Below, piece after piece: positions 34,144 through 43,282 of a stretch of 64,000 bases of DNA. The stretch is from JAIQFF01 sp963725615 (GTDB lineage Bacteria > Acidobacteriota > Terriglobia > Terriglobales > Acidobacteriaceae), in NCBI GenBank assembly GCA_963725615.1, contig CAVRZO010000001.1, positions 248,001 through 312,000 of the forward strand, in the 5' to 3' direction. Position 1 is the first letter of the stretch. Each line of letters opens with the position of its first letter. Made by a program: the position numbers and the translations under genes. Below the pieces are notes generated by a model. It saw only the letters and a list, made by a program, of their open reading frames with translations. It did not search any database and was not told the DNA's origin.

Positions 34144-36237
34144 ATGAGGACATGGCAAGTTCTTGGCCCGACAGCACTGTGTCTTGCACTCGCACTGACC
34201 ATTGCGGTTCGCTCTTCCGCGGACAATCCAACCAGAATGGGTGATGTGAATGAGGCCAGAGCCATGGCAGAGGCCGCCGAGGGAGACAACTGGTTGCTGA
34301 ACGGACGCACCTTTGATGAGCAGCATTTCAGTCCGCTCAAAGAGATCACCGATAAGAACGTCGGCGGCCTTGGCCTGGCCTGGTTCCTCGACATTGACAG
34401 CGGAATGGGAATCGTCTCGGAGCCGATTGTCGTCGATGGCGTCGCTTACGTGAGCGCCCCGCTGTCGGTGGTGTATGCCGTGGATGCGGCGTCCGGAAAA
34501 TTGTTGTGGAAGTTCGATCCTAAAATTCGGTTGGACCTGGCCATCAATGGATCGTATTCAGCGCGAACCAATGGCGGCGTGGCGGTGTGGAATGGGAAGG
34601 TGTATGTGGGCACGGGGGATTGCCGTCTGATCGCGATTGATGCGGCCTCGGGAAAACAGATTTGGGAAGCCGCGGTGTGCGATGCCACTCAAACCGGGAT
34701 CACCGGCGCGCCTCACGTCGCTAAAGGAAAAATATTGATGGGGTACAACGGCTCCGACGACGGGGTGCGGGGATCGCTGGCCGCCTACGACGCGGACACC
34801 GGCAAAGAAGCTTGGCGCTTCTGGACGGTTCCCGGAGATCCGGCCAAAGGATTTGAAAGCAAAGCCCTCGAAATGGCCGCGAAGACGTGGTCGGGAAAAG
34901 ACTCCTGGAAGGTCGGCGGCGGTGATGCCTGGACCGCAATTACATATGACCCCGTCACCGGCCTGGTGATCTTCGGCACGGCCGGAGCAGGTGTCGACTA
35001 CGGTGAGTTGTCATCCATCAAAGTCGCGGGCGACAAGCTTTTTGCGGGGTGCATTATCGCGGTCGATGCGGAGACCGGAGAATACGTCTGGCATTTCCAG
35101 ACCAGCGCTCCAGGATTGCAGACCGAGAACAATCACATCCTGATCGCCGACCTGGTTATTAATGGCGAGAAGCGCCACGTCGCCATGACCGCGCCCAAGA
35201 ATGGCTTCTTCTACGTACTGGATGCGAAGACCGGAAAACTCCTCTCTGCAAAGCCTCTGGTCAAACTGGCCTGGGCGAACTCGGTTGACCTCAAGACCGG
35301 GCGCGCGATCGATGTGCCGCCCTCAGCCGGAGGCGGGAAACAATGGACCGTCCACAACTGGTGGCCCATGAGCTATAGCGCGCTCACCGGACTGGTGTAT
35401 GTCCCGGCGACGGACCGGAAGTCCGCGTCCAACACCGCGGTGGAGTCGGGAGAGTGGATGCATGGCACCGAAGGCAGGCTGATCGGGTGGGACCCGGTCG
35501 CCGAGTCTGCGCGCTGGTCGGTGCAGGAACCCATCGCAACCAACGGGGGCGTTCTCTCGACCGCCGGCAATCTGGTTTTTCAGGGACAGGGCTCGGGAGA
35601 ATTTGCCGCCTACGCCGCCGACAGCGGGAAAAAAGTGTGGTCCATTCAAACCGGCTCGGCCATCGAGTCGATTCCGGTGACCTTCAGAATAAAAGGTGAG
35701 CAGTACATCCTGTGCCCGGTGGGATGGGGATCGGGATCGCGACTGTTCGCGCCGGCCTGGACCATGGCAACTCCTCAATCAAAACGCGGGCCGGTGCGCT
35801 TGCTGGCCTTCAAACTTGGCGCCACTGTAACGTTCCCGGTGCCGCCGGATGTCGTGCCGCCGGTCCCAAAACCTCCGCAACAAACCGCCAGCGCCGAAAC
35901 CATTCACAAAGGTTCTGTTCTTTACGGAAAATTCGTTTGTGACGGTTGTCACTCGCCCGACACCGACGGCAGCGGCGCCTGGGTGCTCAACGGCGCGATT
36001 CCCGATCTGCGCTATGCGCCGGCGGACGTCCACCGCGACTGGTACGGCATCGTCCTGGCCGGCACGCACTGGGACAAGGGGATGCCGGGCTTCGCCGATC
36101 CGCCGAAGTTCGCTTTCCCCAATCTGAAAATGACAAAAGAAGATGCGGATGCGATTCATGCCTACGTCATCGACCAGGCGTGGAAGGCGTACAACAAAGA
36201 GCAATCCGGGTCGAAGGCCAACAGCGGGAAGGACTAG
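34144..36237 (+). CDS. PQQ-dependent quinohemoprotein dehydrogenase
   Basis: 697 aa from ATG 34144. A signal peptide (GPTALCLALALTIAVRSSAD) precedes an eight-bladed propeller with repeated AxDAxTGKxxW motifs (AVDAASGKLLWKF, AIDAASGKQIWEA, AYDADTGKEAWRF, AVDAETGEYVWHF). The start DNWLLNGRTFDEQHFSPL and GDAWTAITYDPVTGL are typical. The C-terminus is a cytochrome c domain with one CxxCH (FVCDGCH, about residue 600). It oxidises an alcohol or aldehyde in the periplasm; substrate unknown. The adjacent-cysteine pair of methanol dehydrogenases is not visible. Confidence 0.9.
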   Translation: MRTWQVLGPTALCLALALTIAVRSSADNPTRMGDVNEARAMAEAAEGDNWLLNGRTFDEQHFSPLKEITDKNVGGLGLAWFLDIDSGMGIVSEPIVVDGVAYVSAPLSVVYAVDAASGKLLWKFDPKIRLDLAINGSYSARTNGGVAVWNGKVYVGTGDCRLIAIDAASGKQIWEAAVCDATQTGITGAPHVAKGKILMGYNGSDDGVRGSLAAYDADTGKEAWRFWTVPGDPAKGFESKALEMAAKTWSGKDSWKVGGGDAWTAITYDPVTGLVIFGTAGAGVDYGELSSIKVAGDKLFAGCIIAVDAETGEYVWHFQTSAPGLQTENNHILIADLVINGEKRHVAMTAPKNGFFYVLDAKTGKLLSAKPLVKLAWANSVDLKTGRAIDVPPSAGGGKQWTVHNWWPMSYSALTGLVYVPATDRKSASNTAVESGEWMHGTEGRLIGWDPVAESARWSVQEPIATNGGVLSTAGNLVFQGQGSGEFAAYAADSGKKVWSIQTGSAIESIPVTFRIKGEQYILCPVGWGSGSRLFAPAWTMATPQSKRGPVRLLAFKLGATVTFPVPPDVVPPVPKPPQQTASAETIHKGSVLYGKFVCDGCHSPDTDGSGAWVLNGAIPDLRYAPADVHRDWYGIVLAGTHWDKGMPGFADPPKFAFPNLKMTKEDADAIHAYVIDQAWKAYNKEQSGSKANSGKD

Positions 36238-36371
36238 TGAAGTGTGTATTAGTTGTATTAGTTCGCCGCCGCATGCGATCTTCGGAGGGCTGAGGCGAGG
36301 AGATAAGCATAAACGCCCTTTTTGCGACACGAGCGCCTGAAGCAGGGAAATGATGGGTATCGATCCTTGTC

Positions 36372-36827
36372 CTACTGTATCGCGGCTGGTCCCTCAGGAC
36401 CTTGTAGGAGAATTTCAGAACGCAAGGCATAAGTGCTGGGATCTATCTTTTTGAAGTCCTTAGCCATGTCCAAGGAAACGCGATCATACTCCTGATCATT
36501 GGCAATCAACAAGACGACGATGCTTTTCGGTTTCCGGGCGCACTTTTCAGTAGGAATACTCCCATTCAGGAATGGTGTACGGCTCTGTGTAAAGAACAAA
36601 ATCGGGATGCGAAAGGACGCGTCTTCTATCCTGACGTCGCCCGATTCCCCGATTTTATCTTTCGAATAAATAAGCTGGACCTTAACGATCCCTTCCCGAG
36701 GCGCACGTTCCACCTGACCATTCACAATGATCGTATCGAACGGACACTCAGCAAGTAAGAATGCCCCCGAAGAGATCGCGCAAATACCCAAGATTCCAAT
36801 CAGGGCCTTGAACAGGCCGTAAACCAT
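36372..36827 (-). CDS. Small membrane-anchored or exported protein, unknown
   Basis: 151 aa from ATG 36827, with GGAGG 7 nt upstream. The N-terminus is one hydrophobic segment (LFKALIGILGICAISSGAFL) that could be an anchor or signal. The rest is a beta-rich domain (GQVERAPREGIVKVQLIYSK, VRIEDASFRIPILFF) and an acidic C-terminal part. No family recognised. The longer open frame upstream is rejected because it lacks a ribosome site. Confidence 0.65.
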   Translation of the reverse strand: MVYGLFKALIGILGICAISSGAFLLAECPFDTIIVNGQVERAPREGIVKVQLIYSKDKIGESGDVRIEDASFRIPILFFTQSRTPFLNGSIPTEKCARKPKSIVVLLIANDQEYDRVSLDMAKDFKKIDPSTYALRSEILLQGPEGPAAIQ

Positions 36828-36936
36828 GGCGAACCTCCGCCCAACCGAGTGATTATTCCACGATTGGGTCGTCGGCGTAACATCGCAATCGCGCCAAACG
36901 TCCTCAATTGGCGTACATCCTTCACGCATCGTGCCG

Positions 36937-37911
36937 CTACACCCCAAACCTCCGCCGGTATGCACTGGGGGAGGCCCCCGTGTGGCGCTGGAAGAGTTGG
37001 CGGAAATAGGCGACATCCTGATAGCCGACGGCGTTACTGATCTCCTGCATGGTGCGATGGTCGCTCTCCAGCAGGCGCTTGGCGGACGCGACCCGCAGCT
37101 TCTGCAAGTAGATCAGGGGGCTGTCTCCGGTGGCTTGCTTGAAGCGGCGGACAAAATTGCGCAGGCTCATGCCTACGCGGCGGGCCGGGGCCTCGAGCGG
37201 GAAGGTCTGGTGAAAATTCTGGTGCAGCCACTCCTGCGCGCTGGAGATGCTGTCATCGGAATGCTCGGTCTTTAACGGGACGATAGCGAATCCGGCTTGC
37301 CATGCGCGCGGCGTCTCGATGAGCATCGCCTTGGCGCTTTGCATGGCAACTTCGTGTCCGCAGAACTGCTCCACCAGGTACAGGCTAAGGTCCAGTGCTG
37401 CGTGGACACCCCCGCCGCAGTAGAAGCCGTGGTCTTCGGTCACCATCAATTCCGGCATCCACTTCACCTTGGGATATTTCTCGCGAAAGCGCTCGGCCAG
37501 GGCCCAGTGCGTGGTGGCGCGTTTGCCGTCCAGCAATCCGGTGGCTGCGACCAGGCCCACACCGGAGCACACACTGGCGATGGCCGCGCCGCGCTTCTGC
37601 CAGCGCCGCAGGAATGGCACCACCGGCGCGTTGCGCTCGACCACGTCGTCAATGCTGAGTCCAGTGGTCGGAATGAAGATGAGGTCGGTCTTGCGAATGT
37701 CTGCGACCGCGGCGTCGGGCTGAATCTTGATATCCCCATCACAGCGGACCGCACGCCCATCCGCCGATGCAGTGGTCACGCGAAAACGTTGGACCGGCCG
37801 CGTTCCGGTGAGAATGTTCCACAACGTTCCGGCATGGCGGAAGACTTCCATCGGGCCAGTGGCGGTAGAGGAAAAAGTGTCGTCGAGAAACAAGACTGTG
37901 ACCTCGGTCAT
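36937..37911 (-). CDS. GlxA-type transcriptional regulator (DJ-1/PfpI plus AraC HTH)
   Basis: 324 aa. Residues about 1-190 are an amidase-like DJ-1/PfpI domain with the nucleophile-elbow SVCSGVGLVAATGLLDGKRA; in this family it is usually a sensor, not an enzyme. Residues about 225-322 are an AraC-type double helix-turn-helix (MSLRNFVRRFKQATGDSPL, YLQKLRVASAKRLLESDHRT, ISNAVGYQDVAYFRQLFQRH). Ligand and targets unknown. It is divergent from the DUF4242 gene. Confidence 0.9.
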   Translation of the reverse strand: MTEVTVLFLDDTFSSTATGPMEVFRHAGTLWNILTGTRPVQRFRVTTASADGRAVRCDGDIKIQPDAAVADIRKTDLIFIPTTGLSIDDVVERNAPVVPFLRRWQKRGAAIASVCSGVGLVAATGLLDGKRATTHWALAERFREKYPKVKWMPELMVTEDHGFYCGGGVHAALDLSLYLVEQFCGHEVAMQSAKAMLIETPRAWQAGFAIVPLKTEHSDDSISSAQEWLHQNFHQTFPLEAPARRVGMSLRNFVRRFKQATGDSPLIYLQKLRVASAKRLLESDHRTMQEISNAVGYQDVAYFRQLFQRHTGASPSAYRRRFGV

Positions 37912-38011
37912 GGGCGTTATCCTCGGATGGCTTAATAACCTACTAATAATGGCAAATCAGCCATCTTGTGGCAAGGGCTTCTTACCACTAGTCTCGAAGC
38001 ATCGGGAAGAA

Positions 38012-38116
38012 CGTCGTCAGTCGTCGGTCTTCGGTCGTCAGCCATGCCCCCGGGGCTCAGCCGGTAGTCGCGATGAGAAAGATTTTGACGACTGACGACC
38101 GAAGACTGACGACTGC
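38012..38116. repeat. GTCGTCAGTC-type inverted repeat
   Basis: GTCGTCAGTCGTCGGTCTTC starts at 38013 and is matched by a run of GACGACTGACGACCGAAGAC at the right end. Internal copies of GACGAC/GTCGTC occur. The same family lies at 8277-8352. It is next to the DUF4242 ribosome site. Confidence 0.75.
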
Positions 38117-38131
38117 CTAACGGAGGGCACT

Positions 38132-38404
38132 ATGAAGAAATACATCATTGAACGGGAGATCCCGAACATCGGAGCTCTGGAGCAGAAACAACTGCAGCAG
38201 AGTGCGGCCAAGTCCAACCAGGTGTTACGTCAGCTTGGACCGGACATTCAGTGGCTGGAATCGTTTGTGACCGCCAACAAGCTGTACTGCATGTATCTGG
38301 CCGCGGATGAGTCGCTCATCTACAAGCACGCCGAACTGAGTGGCTTTCCCGCTACCAAGGTCACCGAGATCGGTGAGAGGATTGACCCCTCAACGGCCGC
38401 GTAA
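38132..38404 (+). CDS. DUF4242 protein, possible metal-binding
   Basis: 90 aa from ATG 38132, with GGAGG 7 nt upstream. KKYIIEREIPNIGALEQKQL, IQWLESFVTANKLYCMYLAA and GFPATKVTEIGERIDPSTA are the DUF4242/SCO4226-like pattern, small ferredoxin-like dimers; one member binds nickel. Metal binding here is inferred from the family only. Confidence 0.85.
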   Translation: MKKYIIEREIPNIGALEQKQLQQSAAKSNQVLRQLGPDIQWLESFVTANKLYCMYLAADESLIYKHAELSGFPATKVTEIGERIDPSTAA

Positions 38405-38434
38405 CCGACAGGCGTAGGGGACAGCTTCCGTCAC

Positions 38435-40720
38435 TCAGGGTAGTCCGACTCGCCGCTGGAGTTCAGCAAAGCGCGGGTCGGAGCGGAGGCTGTCCATACG
38501 CGTGTCCGTCGTCAGATACTCGGCCAAATAGTAGGACCGATCGTTGTAGGCCCGATCGAGCCAGGCGAATGCTTGATCTTTTTCTCCCAGGCCCGCATAA
38601 ATGACTGCGACGTTGTAGGGCGCGACCCAGCTGTGCGCTGATAACTCCTTTAAATGATCCAATATCTTTTGCGCATCGACCCGGTTGCCCGACAACGCGT
38701 AGGCATGACCAAGGCTTGACCAAGTCTCGGGATTGTCTTTCTCCAGTTCGAGCGCGCGCTGAAACTCGGCAATCGCTTCCGGCAACCTTCCTTTTTGTTC
38801 ATACGCTCGACCGAGAAAACAACGAACAAACCAGAAATTCGGCTCAAGCTCGATGGCGCTGCGCAGTTGCGCAATCGCCGGGTCCCACTGCCGGTTAAAG
38901 ACCAAAACCGATCCGACGAACAAGTTCGCCATCGAAGATAGGGGATCAGCTTGCAGGGATCGCTTGGCTTGCGCGAGTGCCTCGTCCTTTCGCCCCATCG
39001 GCGCCAGGAACCATGAGTAGTAACCGAGGGCCTCCGAATTGCTAGGATTCAGTTCGATGGCCCGCTTGAACTCGCTTTCCGCCGCGGCCCAATTCCACTC
39101 ATACCAGTGAGTTTCGATGGCCAGGGAAAGGTGGGCACCGGCGTCTGAGTCGTCGATCGTCAAAGCTTTCCGAGCCGCATCTCTCGCTTTGGGCCCGGCT
39201 TCGCTCGGAGCCATAAACCAATCGTCCTGGTTAATGTAGTTGTACGCCAAACCGCTGTAGGCCAGCCCATAGTTTGGATCAAGGGCGATGGCCTGATTGA
39301 AGTAGTCAATTCCCTTGCCAAACCCGTCTTTAGAAAGTTTGTTGGTGTAGTACTTGCCTTTGAGATAGAGCTGATAAGCTTCGGGATTACCGGTCGAGCC
39401 TTTGGTCAGTTTTTTCTGGTCCTCGGCGGAAAGCTGCGAACGCAAACGCTGAGAAACCTCCCGGGCGATTTCATTCTGCACCGCCAGCAAATCGGCCAAC
39501 TTGCGGTTGTAGCGCTCGCCCCACAACTGCTTTCCGTCACGAACGTCGTCGAGTTCAACGTCTATGGTTAAATTGTCACCTCGCTGCCTGACGTCGCCCG
39601 TGAGCACGGCTTGAACGCGAAGTTCGTCGCCGACCTTTTGGACGTCCATCGCCTTCCCTCTGTAATGGGAAGCGACACTGTGCGGAATCACCCGCAGACT
39701 TGGCAGCCGCGCCAGGCTGTTGTTGATGCTTTCCGTGACACCATCGGAAATGTAGTCGGCATCGGGGTCGTTGCTGCGATTCTCCAGGGGTAAAACAGCG
39801 ATGGACTCAATACCTGCCTTGGCCCCTCGCAGATAAACGAAGGCTCCGACGGACGCGATCACCAGCAGAATAACGGCAATGGCTAGGGCGATGGTGCGCC
39901 GTTTGGTCACGGAGATACCCCGTGTGGAGGCTTCTTCGAGAGCCCGACGGAGATCGGTTGCCGTCTGGAAACGGCCTTCCGGAGATTTCGACAGGCACCT
40001 GCGTACAATCGCTTCGAGCGCGGGCGGCGCATTGAGCGGTTCCGGGTTCTTGTGAACGATCGCGCCCAAGGTCGCGGCGGATGAACCCCCTGAGAAGGCA
40101 CGGCGTCCCGAGAGCATTTCGTACAGCACCGCCCCAAACGAGAAAATATCGGAGCGCGCGTCAGCCAGCTTGCCCTCGGCCTGCTCTGGCGACATGTACG
40201 CCGGAGTGCCCATGATTGTGCCAACCTGAGTAATGCCAATGCTTTGGGTTTCATTGTCAGTCAGGCTGCTGTGACTTTGTTTGGCAAGTCCGAAGTCCAG
40301 CAGCTTTACAACACCGCTCGAGGTCGCGAGGATGTTCGCTGGTTTGAGGTCACGATGAATGACCCCTTTGGCGTGCGCGGCTTCGAGCGCAGCAGCAATT
40401 TGCCGGGCGAGCCGTAGTGCTTCAGCCGGCGGAAGAGCCTGCGGCTGTTCACAGTCGACAACCGGCCGCCCGTCAATGTACTCCATGACCAGATAATCCG
40501 GGCCGACGTCGTAAATCTGGCAGATGTTGGGATGATTCAGCGCGGCAATGGCCTTGGCTTCACTTTCGAAGCGCTCGCTGAACTGCACGCCGGAAACTTT
40601 GATCGCGACGTTTCGATTTAAACGCGAGTCTTGGGCGCGGTACACCTGCCCCATCCCGCCTGCGCCAATGGAGGCAAGGATTTCGTAAGGACCGAGTTTG
40701 TCGCCTGCGGAAAGTGGCAT
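38435..40720 (-). CDS. Ser/Thr protein kinase with TolB/FlgO-like and TPR region
   Basis: 761 aa. Kinase domain about 10-270: glycine loop GAGGMG at 19-24, K41 (VAIK), HRDLKPAN with D124, DFG at 142-144, YMSPEQAEG. A membrane helix (ALAIAVILLVIASVGAFVYL) follows at about 280-300. Then comes the domain IAVLPLENRSNDPDADYISD ... LWGERYNRKLADLL, often annotated as TolB-like or FlgO-like, and five or more TPR repeats to the end. Like the kinase at 950, it probably senses outside the membrane and phosphorylates inside (inference). Intact, full length. Confidence 0.93.
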   Translation of the reverse strand: MPLSAGDKLGPYEILASIGAGGMGQVYRAQDSRLNRNVAIKVSGVQFSERFESEAKAIAALNHPNICQIYDVGPDYLVMEYIDGRPVVDCEQPQALPPAEALRLARQIAAALEAAHAKGVIHRDLKPANILATSSGVVKLLDFGLAKQSHSSLTDNETQSIGITQVGTIMGTPAYMSPEQAEGKLADARSDIFSFGAVLYEMLSGRRAFSGGSSAATLGAIVHKNPEPLNAPPALEAIVRRCLSKSPEGRFQTATDLRRALEEASTRGISVTKRRTIALAIAVILLVIASVGAFVYLRGAKAGIESIAVLPLENRSNDPDADYISDGVTESINNSLARLPSLRVIPHSVASHYRGKAMDVQKVGDELRVQAVLTGDVRQRGDNLTIDVELDDVRDGKQLWGERYNRKLADLLAVQNEIAREVSQRLRSQLSAEDQKKLTKGSTGNPEAYQLYLKGKYYTNKLSKDGFGKGIDYFNQAIALDPNYGLAYSGLAYNYINQDDWFMAPSEAGPKARDAARKALTIDDSDAGAHLSLAIETHWYEWNWAAAESEFKRAIELNPSNSEALGYYSWFLAPMGRKDEALAQAKRSLQADPLSSMANLFVGSVLVFNRQWDPAIAQLRSAIELEPNFWFVRCFLGRAYEQKGRLPEAIAEFQRALELEKDNPETWSSLGHAYALSGNRVDAQKILDHLKELSAHSWVAPYNVAVIYAGLGEKDQAFAWLDRAYNDRSYYLAEYLTTDTRMDSLRSDPRFAELQRRVGLP

Positions 40721-40882
40721 GTGAGGAACAAGCCAAGTCTAGCCGATCATAGAGCCGATGGAGGATGTATCGGCAAACACAATAGATAGCGAGCGCATTT
40801 TCAGAGCGCTTAGTCTCCTGTTCCTCCTCTGATTGACCCCTCCATCATCACCAGTCTAGACTCGCTTCCGATGGAGGCATCC

Positions 40883-42487
40883 ATGAAACGCGTTGCCCTG
40901 GTGCTCGCTGTAATGTCGCTGTTTGGCGTTCTTGCGCTGGCCGACGAAGGTCATCACCACGAAGATCTGACAGCGGAGCAACTGGGAACCGTGCACTTCC
41001 CGGTTTCCTGTACCGCCCCTTCACAGAAAGCATTTGAACGCGGCGTCGCGCTGCTGCATTCGTTCTGGTACGAGGAAGCGGAAAAGGAATTCGTGCAGAT
41101 CTCGAAAGATGATCCTGCCTGCGCGATGGCGCATTGGGGCGTCGCCATGAGTTTGTGGCACCAGCTTTGGGATCGTCCGAAAGGCGCCACCGTCAAGCGC
41201 GGCATGGCGGAACTGAAGAAGGCTCAGGCGTTGCATCCCGCAACCGATCGCGAGCGCGACTACATCGCGGCCCTGCGCGCGTTTTACCGGAAGAAAGGCG
41301 ATCACGACGAACGCGCCAAGGCATACTCGCAGGCGATGGGCGGCGTCTATCAGCGCTATCCCAGCGATCGCGAGGCGGCGGCATTTTACGCGCTTTCACT
41401 GCTGGCGGCGGAACCGGACGGCGACACCACATTCGCCAACCGCAAGAAAGCCGCAGCCGTTTTGGAAACACTCTTCAAGGATGAGCCGAACCATCCCGGC
41501 GTGGCGCACTACCTGATTCACAGTTATGACAAGCCGCAGCTCGCTGAACTGGGACTGCCCGCGGCCCGCAGCTACGCCAAGATTGCTCCCGCCGCGCCGC
41601 ATGCACTGCATATGCCGTCGCATATTTTTGCCCGGCTCGGACTATGGCAGGACGATATTGACTCCAACCTGGCGTCCATCGCCGCCACGCGCAAGACCGC
41701 AGCCATGCACATGGGCGGCGAAGGTCATCAATTTCACGCCATGGATTTTCTGGTCTATGCCTACCTGCAAAGCGGCCGCGAGGCCGATGCCCAGCGCGTG
41801 ATCGAAGAGGTGAAAGCCCTGCCGCCAATGAAGGACATGTACGGCGAAGGCTACGATCCGCATGCGTACGCGTTGTCGAAATTCCCCGCGCTCTATGCTC
41901 TGGAACTTCATCACTGGACGGAGGCCGCTGCCCTGACTCCCGCACCCGGCGCGGATTCCGGCGACAAGGCGATCACCTATTGGGCGCGGGCCATAGGAGC
42001 AGCTCGGTCGGGAAACGTGGCTGAAGCGCGAAAAGATATCGCCGAACTGGAGTCGCTTCGTCAGGAAATGCTGAAGAACAAGAAGACGTCGTGGGCCCAG
42101 GTCGTCGAAGATGCGCAAAAGGAAGCTGGCGCGTGGGTGGCGCATGCCGAAGGCAAAGACGAAGAAGCGGTCAAAACTTTGCGCGCCATTGCCGAAGAAG
42201 AGGAGTCAACCGGCGACGAACCTGAGGACATTCCAGCGCGCGAGATGCTGGCCGATCTGCTGCTCGAGACCAAGCATCCTGACCAGGCGCTGGCAGAGTA
42301 TGAGACTGATCTGAAGTTCAATCCCAACCGCTTTAATGGGCTCTACGGAGCAGCCAGCGCAGCTGAAATGGCCGGAAAAAATGAAAAGGCCTCGGCCTAC
42401 TACGCGCAATTGGTGAAAGTATGCGCCGGGTCGAGTTCCGACCGGCCGGAACTGGGTCGGGCAAAAGCGTTGGTGGCGAAGAACTAG
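40883..42487 (+). CDS. Exported TPR protein of unknown function
   Basis: 534 aa from ATG 40883, which has GGAGG 6 nt upstream; the in-frame ATG at 40871 overlaps that site. A signal peptide (VALVLAVMSLFGVLALA) is followed by His/Asp/Glu (DEGHHHEDL), then TPR-like helices (RGVALLHSFWYEEAEKEFVQ, DDPACAMAHWGVAMSLWHQL, PSHIFARLGLWQDDIDSNLA). Conserved His-rich stretches (HALHMPSHIF, EGHQFHAMDF) recur in this protein group. A TAGACT box lies at 40857. Confidence 0.82.
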   Translation: MKRVALVLAVMSLFGVLALADEGHHHEDLTAEQLGTVHFPVSCTAPSQKAFERGVALLHSFWYEEAEKEFVQISKDDPACAMAHWGVAMSLWHQLWDRPKGATVKRGMAELKKAQALHPATDRERDYIAALRAFYRKKGDHDERAKAYSQAMGGVYQRYPSDREAAAFYALSLLAAEPDGDTTFANRKKAAAVLETLFKDEPNHPGVAHYLIHSYDKPQLAELGLPAARSYAKIAPAAPHALHMPSHIFARLGLWQDDIDSNLASIAATRKTAAMHMGGEGHQFHAMDFLVYAYLQSGREADAQRVIEEVKALPPMKDMYGEGYDPHAYALSKFPALYALELHHWTEAAALTPAPGADSGDKAITYWARAIGAARSGNVAEARKDIAELESLRQEMLKNKKTSWAQVVEDAQKEAGAWVAHAEGKDEEAVKTLRAIAEEEESTGDEPEDIPAREMLADLLLETKHPDQALAEYETDLKFNPNRFNGLYGAASAAEMAGKNEKASAYYAQLVKVCAGSSSDRPELGRAKALVAKN

Positions 42488-42507
42488 CACCGGCCATGTG
42501 GGGATGG

Positions 42508-42712
42508 GACGGAGCCTGCCCTGAGCGAACTCGAAGGGACCGGTTCGGGCCGGGCGAGGCTCGGCTGGATTTCTGCCTGTGGTATCGATGCGGCTCGACT
42601 CGTCTCACCAGTAACTATATTTCGGCAAGTGACTGAGTTTTTCCAGTAAATCTTCGCCGAGCGTTGCTCGGCCCGGACGGTCCGTTCGACTTCGCTCAGG
42701 GCAGGCTCCGTC
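42508..42712. repeat. Long inverted repeat with 22-bp perfect arms
   Basis: The arm at 42508-42529 (GACGGAGCCTGCCCTGAGCG...) is exactly complementary to 42691-42712. Outside it lie GTGGGGATGG and GTCCCTACAC, resembling REP heads. Inner palindromes include GCCGGGCGAGGCTCGGC. It occupies the gap between the TPR gene and the ICMT-like gene (convergent). Confidence 0.78.
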
Positions 42713-42739
42713 TCGTCCCTACACGGGCATGCCGATCTG

Positions 42740-43282
42740 CTACCGCCAAATCAGCATCTTGGCTGCGAGAGCCGCCACCATCACAGCTGCGCCTAGCGTT
42801 GCGTTATATTCGCGATGCTTCCAGTACAAGTCCCAGGAGAACGCTCCACTGTTTTTCTCAGAAGGGAGCAGTCGAGGAAAAAAGCGTGGCACCCGTCGGG
42901 CGTAATCTTCAAACTGCGGGAAACGCTGGCGCAGAAACACCTCCTCTGCGCGAATCACCGGAAGATAGATGGCAAAGAACAGAAGAACAATTCCCGCGAC
43001 GATCCACCAGCTTCGCGAGGCTAGCGCGAACCCGATTGCCAGAATCAGCGAACCGAGGTAGAGCGGGTTGCGCGTGCAGGCATATGGGCCTCCGGTGGCG
43101 AGCTGCTCGTTCTTCTGCAACTGTCCCGACGCCAAGGCTCGAATCACAAGTCCCGGAATCACAAGAGCTGTGCCGATCAGGATGGATTTCACGGTGGGCC
43201 TGGCCAGCCAAAAATAAAGGAGGGCAAAGGCGAAGCCGAGCGGCACGCGGATGCGGCGCGCAATGGCAGACCAGCTAGGCAT
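42740..43282 (-). CDS. ICMT/PEMT-like membrane methyltransferase
   Basis: 180 aa from ATG 43282, overlapping the heptosyltransferase stop by 8 bp; the longer frame reads antisense into that gene. Four or more helices. The C-terminal motif GGPYACTRNPLYLGSLILAI with AEEVFLRQRFPQFEDYARRV is the SAM-binding pattern of isoprenylcysteine carboxyl and phospholipid methyltransferases. The substrate in bacteria is unknown. It is last in the envelope cluster. Confidence 0.85.
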   Translation of the reverse strand: MPSWSAIARRIRVPLGFAFALLYFWLARPTVKSILIGTALVIPGLVIRALASGQLQKNEQLATGGPYACTRNPLYLGSLILAIGFALASRSWWIVAGIVLLFFAIYLPVIRAEEVFLRQRFPQFEDYARRVPRFFPRLLPSEKNSGAFSWDLYWKHREYNATLGAAVMVAALAAKMLIWR

